From positions 1-64,000 of the forward strand of contig JANPBM010000073.1 of assembly GCA_031430435.1 (NCBI GenBank): a stretch of 64,000 nucleotides of DNA, read 5' to 3'. Positions 1-9,352 of this stretch are shown piece after piece. This DNA is from JANNVK01 sp031430435 (GTDB lineage: Bacteria; Acidobacteriota; Blastocatellia; Pyrinomonadales; Pyrinomonadaceae). Every line of letters begins with the position of its first letter. Positions within the stretch are counted from its first letter, which is position 1. The translations under genes and the position numbers were made by a program. The notes below the pieces were generated by a model that had not been told where the DNA came from, ran no database searches, and worked only from the letters and a program-made list of their open reading frames with translations.

Positions 1-270
1 AATAACCGAAAACATTCAGTAAAACGAAAGAATAACGCCGAGAAATCTAAGAATGGGGTTATCAAGATTTTTTTAGTGAGTGAACCATACCAAAGTAAAA
101 CGTATTTTGCAAGTATTTTTGCACCGTGGCGACAAAAAGAAAAGATTACGGGTGAAAAACGCAAAACACGTTCGGCAAAATCGAGACACGAGGATTATTA
201 CGGATGTCATTTTACGACGCTGACCGAACGACAACGGTTTCGCGCCTCTTTCCGACTCTCTGCGTCAAAT

Positions 271-296
271 AAAAAAAGGCAACGTTTAATTGCCTC
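271..296 (-). terminator. intrinsic terminator of the small membrane protein gene
   Basis: Read on the minus strand, AGGCAA and TTGCCT form a 6-bp stem around a short loop and are followed directly by a run of seven T. It sits 10 bases past the stop codon of the minus-strand gene that ends at 306. Confidence 0.65.
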
Positions 297-305
297 TTAG
301 TGTGA

Positions 306-470
306 TTACAAAAATGATTTTATCAAATAATAAATTCCGATTCCGATGCCTGACAGAATCAACAACAATGCCAAGATTGCGATTCCGACCGTAATTTTAA
401 AGTTACGATATTTGTTCGGACTCGGCGGCGAAAGTTGATTTTGCGGAAAATACGGCGGTGGTCTGTTCAT
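306..470 (-). CDS. small single-pass membrane protein, proline-rich N-terminus
   Basis: A 54-residue protein of unknown function. Residues 1-20 are rich in Pro and Asn (starts MNRPPPYFPQ). Residues about 27-50 form one hydrophobic membrane segment rich in Ile, Leu and Gly, so the protein probably sits in the inner membrane with a short cytoplasmic tail. The frame is open further upstream, but this ATG was chosen because GAGGG lies about 9 bases before it and the upstream residues look unlike a protein. Its own terminator follows at once, so it is probably a single-gene transcript. Function cannot be inferred. Confidence 0.55.
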   Translation of the reverse strand: MNRPPPYFPQNQLSPPSPNKYRNFKITVGIAILALLLILSGIGIGIYYLIKSFL

Positions 471-1441
471 AAAAATTATCCCTCTGCATTCATTTTGGCA
501 AACTTTCCCGTAAATTGGCAAATCATTTCCGCAGTATGCCTCATTAAAAAGCCGGCAAGGCAATTTTCGCACGCGGATAACCGCAAATAAACGTCGATAA
601 AACAACATTATCGAGTAAATACGCGGCTGATATTCTTACTTTTTACAGTTGAACTTTTTGCTCCGACATTATTTTTCGCAAAAACCCGTTTTAACCGCGT
701 CTTCAGTTATCAATCAGAATTTCGTTTGAGTGCGGCTACCAAGTCAAGAGGTGCGAAGTTTTGCATCTCTTTATTTTACGGCTGACAACAATATCGACCG
801 CACCCGCAATAAATCGGAGTTCGCCGAAAAGTCGCCGTTCGACGCTTGGACGACGGGAAAGCAAGATAAAAACTTCCTTCGTTTTTTTTATCATAAACAT
901 CTTTCCAAAATAAGTCGGTTTGCGGGCGATAGCGTTAAACTGCAGGTGAAGCAAAGCGAAACCTTTAGTTATTGAGCTGAAAAGGATTCAGAGTCCGTTT
1001 GCGGACGATGGAATTTCTGCCGTCTGCAAACAAGTTGATTGCGTCTCGTTTATGTTCCGCACGATTACGCGCGCGGCTAAACTCTGCCGTCCGCAAACGA
1101 ACCAAGTTCATCCGAAACTTTCGTACCTTATTATTCGGCGAATGTTTATTCAGGAAAGATGTCCGATAAATACGAAAGGTTCTTTTGTTATCCGAATTTC
1201 CCCCGCAAACACCGGTTTGCCGGCTGAATTCAAATTTTTTAATAACAAATGTTACAGGAAAACTATGCCGTTATTATTAAGTTTATCGACAAATCACCGG
1301 TTGAACGGTTGCCAACAGCCTTGAACATATTCTATACTGCAAATAACTTCAAATTTGAATTTTTTGCCGGAATTTTCCACGAAAAGATCCAAAACTTTCA
1401 TCTTCCAAGTTAAAACAAATAAAAAAAAAGAGGTTAAGTGA
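471..1441. other. long intergenic region, nothing identified
   Basis: Nearly 1 kb without a convincing gene. Several short open frames on both strands overlap one another and have no ribosome binding site or recognisable sequence. A hairpin GTCCG-tttg-CGGAC lies near 992-1005, and similar 15-base stretches around CTGCCGTC.GCAAAC occur near 1018 and 1087. Only the last 130 bases look functional, as the promoter and leader of the gene starting at 1442. Confidence 0.4.
1309..1338 (+). promoter_or_regulatory. possible sigma-70-type promoter for the Asp-box protein
   Basis: TTGCCA at 1309-1314 and TATACT at 1333-1338 are separated by 18 bases. Transcription would start near 1345, giving a leader of about 95 bases before the AGAGG ribosome binding site of the gene at 1442. 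This is consensus matching by eye only. Confidence 0.35.
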
Positions 1442-3148
1442 ATGAAAAAACTGTTTATGTTTTTATCGGTGATAGGCATTCTGTCTGTCTTTTCCGTGTC
1501 TTCTTTTGCTCAAAAAGCAACGAAAGGTTTTGACTCATTAGAAACACAACTTACACAAGAATACGACGAATTCAAAATTGAAAGCGGAAGCGCTTTGGAA
1601 CGACTTGTCCAAGAAAATCAGGACTTTGAGATGTTGCGGACTTCCGAAGCATCGGACAAACGCGGTTTACCGCCGTGGTTGCGCGTATGGTGGAGAAAAA
1701 ACCACCCCGAAGAAGTTTATTCGGCAAAAGACCCGACCGGCGGTTATCCGCTTGTTTTGAAAGAAATTCTCGAATGGATGTTGACACACCAAGATTTATT
1801 GCCGGGTGCGGGAATCGATTCGGGCGAGGGAAAAACAGATGATAACGAAGGCTTATCGCCGTTGTTGCCAAGCCGCGTTTTAACCATCGGAGCAAACTTG
1901 CGAACTTCGGGTTTACAGGCTTCGCCGCGAAGCGAATCCGATATTCGGGTTAATTTTTTCGATCCGACGAAAGTTATCGCCGGGTCAAACAATATCACGG
2001 GCGGCGGACGACAAGGAATCTATTATTCGACTAATACGGGCGTAACGTGGAGCCAAACTTTGTTGCCGCTGACGGCACCCGACGGTTCACAATCCGATCC
2101 GACGGTCGATTGGACAAACGACGGAAGAGCATACTCGTCAACTCTCGGAATTCAAGGCGCGACATTGCGGATGCGAAATTATTTTTCGACCAACAATGGC
2201 GCAACGTGGGCATTGGACGCAACTCCGTCGGGAATCCAAACTAATGTCGATAAACAACTGGTGTGGGTTGACCACAGTGCGACATCGCCGTTCTTCGGTC
2301 GTCAATACGCAATCTGGCACAACGGCAATCCTGCTTTTGTAAATCGTCGCACAGCCGGTGCAGCCGGAACTTGGCTGGCAGCTCCGATTCAAGTAAGCGG
2401 AGTAGAAAGTACCGGCACAGCCATCGGTTCAGACATCAGAAGTAATTCTGCCGGCGAAGTTTTCGGATTCTGGCCCGCTACGGGAAACCGCAGAATTGTT
2501 GTTACCAAATCGATTAACGGCGGCGCAAGTTGGTCGGCGGGAACTGTTGTTGCCACCACTTTTGATGCTTTCGACATCGGTATTCCGGCGATGGCAAACC
2601 GCAGATTGTTAATTTACACATCAGGCAGCGCTTACAAATCGGGCGCCGTCAATAATGTCTATGTGGCGTGGTCGGACTTATCGGGTAACGTCGGATGCAC
2701 AACCGCCGCCAATGAACCGGGAACAAGCGCCGCTTCGACCTGCAAATCCAGAGTTTGGTTTTCACGTTCGACCAACGGCGGAACAACTTGGTCGGCACCT
2801 GTCAGAATCAATAATCAAGTCGGTTTGAACGATCAATTTAACCAAGCGATGGCAGTCGATGAAGTTACCGGCAGAATCGTAATTATTTATTACGACACGG
2901 TCGGTGATGCAACGCGCCGAACGACCAATGTGTGGATGCAAAGTTCGATCGACAACGGAGCAACTTTCTCCGCCGCCACAAAGGTTACAACGGCAACGAC
3001 CAATGAAACAATCGCGGGTGCTGATTTAGGCAATCAATACGGCGATTACAACGGTTTGTCGGGATATAACGGATGTTTCTTTCCTTCGTGGACTGACCGC
3101 AGAAGCGCTTTGAGAGAAGAAATTTGGACATCTAAAATTTGTTTTTAA
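1442..3148 (+). CDS. secreted Asp-box (BNR/sialidase-like) repeat protein
   Basis: A 568-residue exported protein. Residues 1-24 are a Sec signal peptide ending SSFA-Q. Five S-x-[DN]-x-G-x-[TS]-[WF] Asp-box motifs follow, for example near residues 196-203 and 249-256 (STNTGVTW, STNNGATW), then INGGASW, TNGGTTW and DNGATF in the C-terminal half. Each marks a blade turn of a sialidase-type beta-propeller. The catalytic Arg triad and Asp/Tyr/Glu of true sialidases could not be assigned, so glycoside hydrolase activity is unproven; such proteins are also annotated simply as exo-alpha-sialidase-like. AGAGG lies 10 bases before the ATG. A strong terminator follows, and the gene appears monocistronic. 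Confidence 0.75.
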   Translation: MKKLFMFLSVIGILSVFSVSSFAQKATKGFDSLETQLTQEYDEFKIESGSALERLVQENQDFEMLRTSEASDKRGLPPWLRVWWRKNHPEEVYSAKDPTGGYPLVLKEILEWMLTHQDLLPGAGIDSGEGKTDDNEGLSPLLPSRVLTIGANLRTSGLQASPRSESDIRVNFFDPTKVIAGSNNITGGGRQGIYYSTNTGVTWSQTLLPLTAPDGSQSDPTVDWTNDGRAYSSTLGIQGATLRMRNYFSTNNGATWALDATPSGIQTNVDKQLVWVDHSATSPFFGRQYAIWHNGNPAFVNRRTAGAAGTWLAAPIQVSGVESTGTAIGSDIRSNSAGEVFGFWPATGNRRIVVTKSINGGASWSAGTVVATTFDAFDIGIPAMANRRLLIYTSGSAYKSGAVNNVYVAWSDLSGNVGCTTAANEPGTSAASTCKSRVWFSRSTNGGTTWSAPVRINNQVGLNDQFNQAMAVDEVTGRIVIIYYDTVGDATRRTTNVWMQSSIDNGATFSAATKVTTATTNETIAGADLGNQYGDYNGLSGYNGCFFPSWTDRRSALREEIWTSKICF

Positions 3149-3174
3149 CTTAAAACAAACTTAAGTTCAAGCGA

Positions 3175-3206
3175 AAAAGCCGACGTTAAAATCGGCTTTT
3201 TTTTTA
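3175..3206. terminator. bidirectional intrinsic terminator between convergent genes
   Basis: AAGCCGA and TCGGCTT pair across an 8-base loop. The stem has a T-run on the plus-strand 3' side and an A-run on the left side, so it can end transcription of the plus-strand gene ending at 3148 and also of the minus-strand gene whose stop codon starts at 3204. Confidence 0.8.
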
Positions 3207-5432
3207 TTTCGTCAAATACTTTGTCATCGAAATACTCGTGCCGTCGTCAACTTGCTCAAACTTTACTTCGTCCATCAATGTTTTCATCAATCTCAAACCC
3301 CAACCGCGTCTGCCTTCGTCTTTTTCGATTTGCGAAGTAATCTCCAAAACCTTTTTTACCGGCATTTTAACGCCGCGATTCGTAACCGTGATAATGATTT
3401 TGTCGTCTTCGACCGTAAATTTTTGATAGATTTTGCCGTCCGGACTGTGCGAGTGTTCGCTTGCGTTAATACACGCTTCGACCAACGCCGTTTTTATCTG
3501 ATTGACGGCTTTCGGCAAAAAGTGATGACGCTTCGCAATTTCTTCGACCGTGTTCGCCGCAATCAATTCCGTGTCCTCGCCCATCGGCACGACCATCTCG
3601 TACTCGTTCGCCTTAAGTCGCGCTTTGACAACGTTTTCCACGTTTAATTTTTTGACTAAAAGTTCGATTTGAACGCGGCTTGAACCGAAGGCGCGACGTT
3701 GATGCAAAATTTCGACGGCTTCGGGAGTAAAACCTTCGGGCGTAATTAACCACAATTTATATTTCGCAAAATCGCACATCAACGCGACCATTTCCAATCT
3801 GTCGCACCAAAACTCGGCAAGTTCCCGCGAGGCTTCCAATTTTGAGTCAACTTCTGCCGCCAACCACACAATTTCGTTTTCGGTAACGTAATTTCCCTCT
3901 TCAAAACCAAGCGAAACAGTGCAGCGTTCGTCATCGGAAAACTGTTTAATCGGCGGATAAAACGCGACGCAGTTGGCATTGAAAATCATCTGCGGAAGTT
4001 TAATCACCGCTTCGGATTGCAATGCTTCGGCAATTTCGACGGATTCTTTGCCTTTCAGTTTCTGCTTGAAATTCGCGTAATCGAAAAGAATTGCGGGAAC
4101 ATCTTGGCAATTAAAATGCGTCAACAGTTCGCGCAACCCCAACGCGGACGACCGACGATAAAAATTCGACATCGTTTTCGGAGCGTTTTTCAAACTTTCC
4201 GCCAAAATATCGGCAACCACCAAAACTCTCGGTTCAGCCAAAATTTCCAACCTGAAACGCGCTTTAAGGTACGCCGCGAGAATTGCATTTTCGTCTGTAA
4301 CTTCAACTATACTTGCTGTTAAGCGAATAATTTCGTGCGTGTGCAAGGCTTGCATCAACCGTTGAAACTCATTATTGTTGAGGTTAATGCGGCGTTGCCA
4401 AACATCAATCGACGACTTGTGATTTTCACTTGTCAACGAATCAAACAGTAACCCGATTATTTGACGTTGAATCTCTGCGTTCAAGGTAATTTCGTCGAAA
4501 ATCGTGTCGTAAATTTTACCGATTCGCCCGCCGAAAAGTGCATCGACGTAAATTTGCTCCACTTTTTGAAAACCGAATAAATCTTTTTTCTTTCCGCATG
4601 CCGAGGCAAACATTGCTTCGATAAAAAGTGGTTTGCCCGAAAACTGTTGAATCAGTAAATCGCGGCTTTGGTCATTGACTTTAACTTCGTTTTTACGGCT
4701 CAAATTCTCGATTAAAAGCGTTGCGTCCGAAACGGCAAGTTGTTGTAATTGAAGAATTTGACAGTTATTCAAGCGCGTGTTTCCCGATTGCGAAACTTGC
4801 AGTAAATATCGTCTTTTGCCCGCAAAAACAAACGGTATCTTCGCTCGTGAAAAGATTTCCTTCAATTCTTCGATCAGCGAAATATCGTCTTGCAATTTAC
4901 CCGCAAAATGCAAATTATCAATCATCACCAATGTTTTTACACCGTGAGATTCCGCCCGAAGCGGCGAGCTTAAACAATTTCGGACGAAACCGAGTTCGTC
5001 TTCGAGTTTACTGTCGGTTTCGCAATTATTTATTAAACGGTCAAACCAAACGCCGTCGCTCGGCACGGCTTTTTCGGCAACTTCGCAAATATCGGGCGAA
5101 GAAAGCAACAGGTTTGCATCATTTCGGCGAAACGCAACTATTTGAGTTAAAAAGGTTTGCAGAAAATTACGAGCAATTTGTTCAACCGTTTTATGATTCG
5201 GGTTAAGGGCAAAATAAATCGGGATTATTTCTCCTTGTTCATAAAAAAGTTGGTCGTAAATTTGACACAAAAGCTCGGTTGTTCCCACGCCCAAAGTTGA
5301 AAGCGCAAGTAATCCGCGATTGCCGGTTTCAAGTTTTGCATGGCGTAAAATTTCATCGAAATCGGACGACCTGCCGACAAATTCATCGGCGGAAACTCTT
5401 GATAAAATTATTTTTCGCGGTAACTTGCTCAT
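3204..5432 (-). CDS. AAA-like ATPase fused to an RsbW-type (HATPase_c) domain
   Basis: A 742-residue cytoplasmic protein. The N-terminal part resembles an AAA/STAND-type nucleotide-binding region: a P-loop-like stretch near residues 44-52 (STLGVGTTE, lacking the usual Lys) and a Walker B-like LVMIDN near 168. The last 130 residues resemble anti-sigma serine kinases of the RsbW/SpoIIAB type: an N-box (EACINASEH), a G1-like NRG and a G2 box (RRGWGLRLMKTLMD). The start codon overlaps the end of the upstream diguanylate cyclase gene by 4 bases, so the two are translationally coupled and probably work together. The likely role is phosphorylation or sequestration of a STAS or sigma partner in response to a signal; this is inferred. 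The degenerate P-loop may mean the first domain only binds or senses. Confidence 0.65.
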   Translation of the reverse strand: MSKLPRKIILSRVSADEFVGRSSDFDEILRHAKLETGNRGLLALSTLGVGTTELLCQIYDQLFYEQGEIIPIYFALNPNHKTVEQIARNFLQTFLTQIVAFRRNDANLLLSSPDICEVAEKAVPSDGVWFDRLINNCETDSKLEDELGFVRNCLSSPLRAESHGVKTLVMIDNLHFAGKLQDDISLIEELKEIFSRAKIPFVFAGKRRYLLQVSQSGNTRLNNCQILQLQQLAVSDATLLIENLSRKNEVKVNDQSRDLLIQQFSGKPLFIEAMFASACGKKKDLFGFQKVEQIYVDALFGGRIGKIYDTIFDEITLNAEIQRQIIGLLFDSLTSENHKSSIDVWQRRINLNNNEFQRLMQALHTHEIIRLTASIVEVTDENAILAAYLKARFRLEILAEPRVLVVADILAESLKNAPKTMSNFYRRSSALGLRELLTHFNCQDVPAILFDYANFKQKLKGKESVEIAEALQSEAVIKLPQMIFNANCVAFYPPIKQFSDDERCTVSLGFEEGNYVTENEIVWLAAEVDSKLEASRELAEFWCDRLEMVALMCDFAKYKLWLITPEGFTPEAVEILHQRRAFGSSRVQIELLVKKLNVENVVKARLKANEYEMVVPMGEDTELIAANTVEEIAKRHHFLPKAVNQIKTALVEACINASEHSHSPDGKIYQKFTVEDDKIIITVTNRGVKMPVKKVLEITSQIEKDEGRRGWGLRLMKTLMDEVKFEQVDDGTSISMTKYLTK

Positions 5433-7522
5433 TTTGCCGTTAATTCTCTTAATCTGTCGTTATTAAACGTTTTTTCAACCGTCGGATTGTGAATCTGCAC
5501 GTTATTTCTGCCGTTATTTTTTGCCCGATACATTGCTTTATCAGCCGCCGAAATCAATTTATTCGATTCGCAAAGTCTGCTGGAGCAAGACGCAACTCCA
5601 ATGCTGACAGTTACTTGTCGATGCCGAAAAGTTGTATTTTCGATTCGTTGGCGAATTCGTTCGGCGATTACTTTGGCTTCTTCAAGCAAGGTTTGCGGCA
5701 ACAAAATCGAAAATTCTTCGCCGCCGTAACGTGCCGCAACATCTGCTCCGCGCAATGTTTCACGCAAACATTGCGAAACTAATTGCAAGGCTTTATCGCC
5801 TTCGGTGTGTCCGAAATTGTCGTTATATTGCTTAAATTCATCAACGTCGATCATCATAAACGACATCGGATTTCCGTGCCGTTGCGAACGTTTTATTTCC
5901 TCTGACAGACGAGTTTCGAGATAACGGCGATTAACCAAACCCGTCAGCGGATCGGTAATCGAAAGTTGTTCGTATTCGCCGGCTTTGTGTTGCAAACTCG
6001 CCCGATCGAGCGCTACCGCGAGCTGCGGAGCAATCGTATCAAGCAATTCCAAATCAAATTCATCATAAAATCCGCCGTCGATTTTGTCGGCAACATTCAA
6101 GATGCCGATTTTACGGTCTCCGATTAAAATCGGGTAACTGATGAAACTGTTAGACTTATACTTCCAATCTCGCGGAGCGACGGAAAACTTTGTGAGCTGA
6201 ATATCTTTTACCACCAACGGTCGTCCGCTTTGCAAAACATTTTTGGCAATTCGGTCGCCAACGTTTGTTTCAACCGAATTAACGTGGCTTCCAATCGCCG
6301 CTTTGATAACCAAATTTTGTTCGTTTTCGTCAAACACGAGCAACGAACCGCGTTCGGCGTTCATCAATTCGGTTGAGGTTTGAGCCAAAAACGTCCAATA
6401 ATCGGCAGAATCTGTGATTTCTAAACTTTGATTAAATTTTTGCACCGCTTTTGCCAACCAAGATTGCTTTTCAAGTTGTTCGCGCAACCGCAAAATTTCC
6501 AGCGGAGAAGCAAGTTTTCGGGTAAACGAGGTTATTTGGCGTTTTTGGCTTTCGTCGATTTCGTCGCCGACAACGATTGCCGCGCGAATTTCATCGCCGA
6601 AAGCAATCGGAAAAAGTTCCAACAAATCAACTTTGCCGTTTTCGGCTTTTTTGTTTTGAAATGCCAACGAACTTTCTTTACGATATGCGTCCAACAATCT
6701 TACATCGTTTGCTTCGATCCGAATTTGCAACGGCTCGCTTTTGAATTTTCCGCCCGCAAGCGCTGTTTCTAAATGATTCAGCTTGCGTTCAAGCCACGCC
6801 GGCGAATTAAGTTTGTATCGTTTTGCGAGAAATTTCAACGATTCGGAACACGCCTGACGATAATTTAATTGCAACAAAGAACTGAAATGTGAACGATACG
6901 CGGCAACATCTTCGGCTTCATCGGTCGTTTTTTCGATAGTTTTTACTTTACTTTCCGAATAAACTTTTTCTGCAATTTTGTTTATATGCTCTGTTTTCTG
7001 TAAATTTTCACTCTCTGTTTCTTTCAACCAAAGTAACGCTTGTTGTTCGTCTTCGTCCAAATGTTCAAGCCGTTTCGCCAGTTTTTCGGTGTCTTCCAAT
7101 GAGCTTTGCAACAAAATATTTTCAAACAGAACTTCGGATTTAAACTGTTTCCAATCGCCCGAAATCGCTCGATTCGTCGCGTTTTTATAATCGTCCGATT
7201 TATTGAAAGTTCTGCCGATAATGGCGACAAAGTTTTGTTGCGGAAGCGGAACCGCCGTGTAATTGAGTCCGGCGTGGCAATGAAAGTTGATGGATTTTCC
7301 CGCACTTTCGGCTTGCTTAAAAGCATCGCCGCAAAACGATTGACACATCGGCGAAAACTCTTCGGATGATTGTAAAACTTTGCAAACAGAGTTGTCATTC
7401 GACGCGGAAACAACCGCCGATTCTTCGCCTTCGACAATAATTACGGCTAAACCGCTGTTATCCGCCAAAGTTTCTTCAATCGTTTTCCACGCTGATTTTT
7501 CTAACTGTTGTTTAGCTTTCAT
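5429..7522 (-). CDS. PocR-GAF-GGDEF diguanylate cyclase
   Basis: A 697-residue soluble signalling protein that should make cyclic di-GMP from two GTP. Residues about 10-110 match the PocR sensory domain, with its Cys-rich pattern (MCQSFCG, FHCHAGL). Residues about 215-345 look like a degenerate GAF and about 365-510 like a clear GAF domain. A GGDEF domain covers about 520-680 with an intact GGEEF active site at 600-604. An RxxD inhibitory site (RGAD) begins at 591, so product feedback is expected. There is no membrane segment or EAL domain. The stop overlaps the next gene's ATG (ATGA), linking c-di-GMP synthesis to the RsbW-like ATPase. The four Cys in PocR could hold a metal or redox group, which is speculative. 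Confidence 0.85.
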   Translation of the reverse strand: MKAKQQLEKSAWKTIEETLADNSGLAVIIVEGEESAVVSASNDNSVCKVLQSSEEFSPMCQSFCGDAFKQAESAGKSINFHCHAGLNYTAVPLPQQNFVAIIGRTFNKSDDYKNATNRAISGDWKQFKSEVLFENILLQSSLEDTEKLAKRLEHLDEDEQQALLWLKETESENLQKTEHINKIAEKVYSESKVKTIEKTTDEAEDVAAYRSHFSSLLQLNYRQACSESLKFLAKRYKLNSPAWLERKLNHLETALAGGKFKSEPLQIRIEANDVRLLDAYRKESSLAFQNKKAENGKVDLLELFPIAFGDEIRAAIVVGDEIDESQKRQITSFTRKLASPLEILRLREQLEKQSWLAKAVQKFNQSLEITDSADYWTFLAQTSTELMNAERGSLLVFDENEQNLVIKAAIGSHVNSVETNVGDRIAKNVLQSGRPLVVKDIQLTKFSVAPRDWKYKSNSFISYPILIGDRKIGILNVADKIDGGFYDEFDLELLDTIAPQLAVALDRASLQHKAGEYEQLSITDPLTGLVNRRYLETRLSEEIKRSQRHGNPMSFMMIDVDEFKQYNDNFGHTEGDKALQLVSQCLRETLRGADVAARYGGEEFSILLPQTLLEEAKVIAERIRQRIENTTFRHRQVTVSIGVASCSSRLCESNKLISAADKAMYRAKNNGRNNVQIHNPTVEKTFNNDRLRELTAK

Positions 7523-7650
7523 TTTCGCTCGATGGTGAAGTTAATAACTTATCACTCAAACTAAATACGTTTAATCGGAGTGAAGTTTCAATAAAAATCT
7601 TACAATTTTCAAAACTTTTTTACAATGATTAACATCGTGTTTTTCGTTGA

Positions 7651-7683
7651 CAAAAAAGCGTTGAGCTTTTCGGCTTCAACGCA
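7651..7683 (-). terminator. intrinsic terminator of the dpp operon
   Basis: On the minus strand GCGTTGA and TCAACGC form a 7-bp stem with a loop of about 11 bases, followed by TTTTTTG. It lies 27 bases past the dppF stop codon and separates the dpp operon from the diguanylate cyclase gene that starts at 7522. Confidence 0.8.
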
Positions 7684-7709
7684 AATTTACAGACAATTTT
7701 TCGATTGGT

Positions 7710-8708
7710 TTAAATAGCTTCGATATTCGGCTTTTCAGGCGAAACACGCAGGCACGAAACAAAGTGTCGCGGTCTGATTTCAACTAATTGCGGCTCGGTT
7801 TTTTTGCACTCAGCGACCGCATATTGACAACGAGTATGAAACCGGCAACCGCTCGGCGGATTTATCGGCGAAGGAACATCACCCTTTAAAATGATTCGTT
7901 TGCGAGTCGCTTCAATTTCCGGATTCGGCACGGGAACAGCCGAAATCAACGCTTTTGAATACGGATGAAGCGATTCTTTGTAAATATCTTTGCTGTCCGC
8001 AAGTTCGACAATTTTGCCGAGATACATCACCGCAACCCGGTCGGCAACGTGGCGAACTGCTCGTAAATCGTGCGAAATAAAGAGATAAGTCAGATTCTTT
8101 TCGGCTTGTAAATGCTTCATCAAATTCATAATCTGAGCTTGAATCGAAACATCCAAAGCAGAAATCGGCTCATCGGCGACAATAAATTCAGGTTCGACCG
8201 CCAACGCCCGTGCAATTCCGATACGTTGGCGTTGACCGCCGGAAAATTCGTGCGGGTAGCGTTTGAAAAACCTGCGGCTCATTCCGACCGTTTCCATCAA
8301 ATCCTGCACAATCGTTTCCACATTTTTACCGTTTGCCAAACCGAAAGTACGAATCGGTTCGCCGATAATTTGCCCGACGGTCATTCGCGGATTCAAACTG
8401 GCATACGGGTCTTGGAAAATCATCTGTAAATTTTTGCGTTGTTCGCGCATCATATTTTCCGATAATTTTGCGAGATTTTTACCGCCGTAATTCACTTCGC
8501 CGCCGGTAATGTCAGTCAATCGCAACAACGCTTTGCCGAGTGTGGATTTACCGCAACCGCTTTCGCCGACCAAGCCGAGCGTTTCGCCGCGTTTGATGTC
8601 CAACGAAATACCGTCAACCGCTTTGACGACTTTTTTCGCTTTGAATAATCCGCCGCCAACGTTGTAGTAAACCTTTAAGTTGTTGATAGAAAGTAAGTTA
8701 TCGCTCAT
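7710..8708 (-). CDS. dppF: di/oligopeptide ABC transporter ATP-binding protein (DppF/OppF)
   Basis: A 332-residue ATPase subunit that pairs with the other ATPase of the operon to power peptide import through the DppBC channel. It has Walker A GESGCGKS, the ABC signature FSGGQRQR, Walker B VADEPISALD and a switch His (ISHD). The C-terminal oligopeptide-transporter extension carries GCRFHTRCQYAVAEC, whose Cys residues match those reported to hold an iron-sulfur cluster in some Dpp ATPases. Its ATG overlaps the stop of the upstream Uma2 gene (ATGA), an unusual partner for a transporter subunit. It is the last gene before the terminator at 7651. Confidence 0.93.
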   Translation of the reverse strand: MSDNLLSINNLKVYYNVGGGLFKAKKVVKAVDGISLDIKRGETLGLVGESGCGKSTLGKALLRLTDITGGEVNYGGKNLAKLSENMMREQRKNLQMIFQDPYASLNPRMTVGQIIGEPIRTFGLANGKNVETIVQDLMETVGMSRRFFKRYPHEFSGGQRQRIGIARALAVEPEFIVADEPISALDVSIQAQIMNLMKHLQAEKNLTYLFISHDLRAVRHVADRVAVMYLGKIVELADSKDIYKESLHPYSKALISAVPVPNPEIEATRKRIILKGDVPSPINPPSGCRFHTRCQYAVAECKKTEPQLVEIRPRHFVSCLRVSPEKPNIEAI

Positions 8709-9352
8709 TTTATTTGTTTCAATCGGGTAATTTCCGCCGACATTTCTTCCATTGTCATCAAAAATTCGTTTGTTTCCGGATTAAATAACCGCAAAGTTTC
8801 GCCTGTGTCAACCAATTCCAAGTTCAAACTCGGACTGAAAACGCGATTATTTACCGCCTCAACTTCTTCGTAAACAAAATCTGTCAATCGAAACGCCATC
8901 AAAGGTCTTCGCAAACATTTGTATTCAACGTCGAAAATGTAATATTCGCTTACGCCAAGCCGTTGGTAAATCGCCAATTTTGAAGTTAAATCTCTGTCCC
9001 AAGTTGATTCGGAAGCAATTTCGATAATGACCGAAGGAACAACTTTTTCCGTCCAAAGTTTATAAGTTTTACGCGGGTTTTTATTGATTCCGAAACAAAC
9101 CATTACATCAGGCGCGACAAATTTTCGCGGATTACCTTCTTCGTAATAAAACATTAAATCGCCAAAAACATAGCTGTGTGCATTATTTAACAGGAATTGT
9201 CTGAGCAAAATAACCAGATTTGCGATGACAGTAAAGTGAAAGTCGTTCTCAGGCATAATGTTTTCAACAGTTTCAGGATAGTAAATTTCCGCCGTGCCGC
9301 TGCTTGATTTCGGCAAAGTTTGCGTTTTGTTTGTTTCAATTATTGGGTTCAT
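8705..9352 (-). CDS. Uma2 family PD-(D/E)XK nuclease-like protein
   Basis: A 215-residue protein of the Uma2 (DUF820) family, a restriction-endonuclease-like fold of unknown function. Visible family hallmarks are FVAPDVMV, VPSVIIEIASEST followed by DLTSKLAIYQRLGVSEYYIFDVE, giving the Asp...Glu-x-Ser/Lys arrangement of a PD-(D/E)XK core. The frame is open a further 16 codons upstream, but the start at 9352 is preferred because AGAGG precedes it and it overlaps the dppD stop by 4 bases (ATGA). Its own stop overlaps the dppF start the same way, so it is locked between two transporter ATPase genes. Nuclease activity is not established. Confidence 0.85.
   Translation of the reverse strand: MNPIIETNKTQTLPKSSSGTAEIYYPETVENIMPENDFHFTVIANLVILLRQFLLNNAHSYVFGDLMFYYEEGNPRKFVAPDVMVCFGINKNPRKTYKLWTEKVVPSVIIEIASESTWDRDLTSKLAIYQRLGVSEYYIFDVEYKCLRRPLMAFRLTDFVYEEVEAVNNRVFSPSLNLELVDTGETLRLFNPETNEFLMTMEEMSAEITRLKQIK

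Noticed and set aside
76..300. Plus-strand open frame of 74 codons at the left edge
   Set aside because: Basic, low-similarity sequence with no ribosome binding site; its end overlaps the terminator of the minus-strand gene.
730..1324. Several overlapping short open frames on both strands
   Set aside because: They overlap each other, lack ribosome binding sites and have non-protein-like composition.
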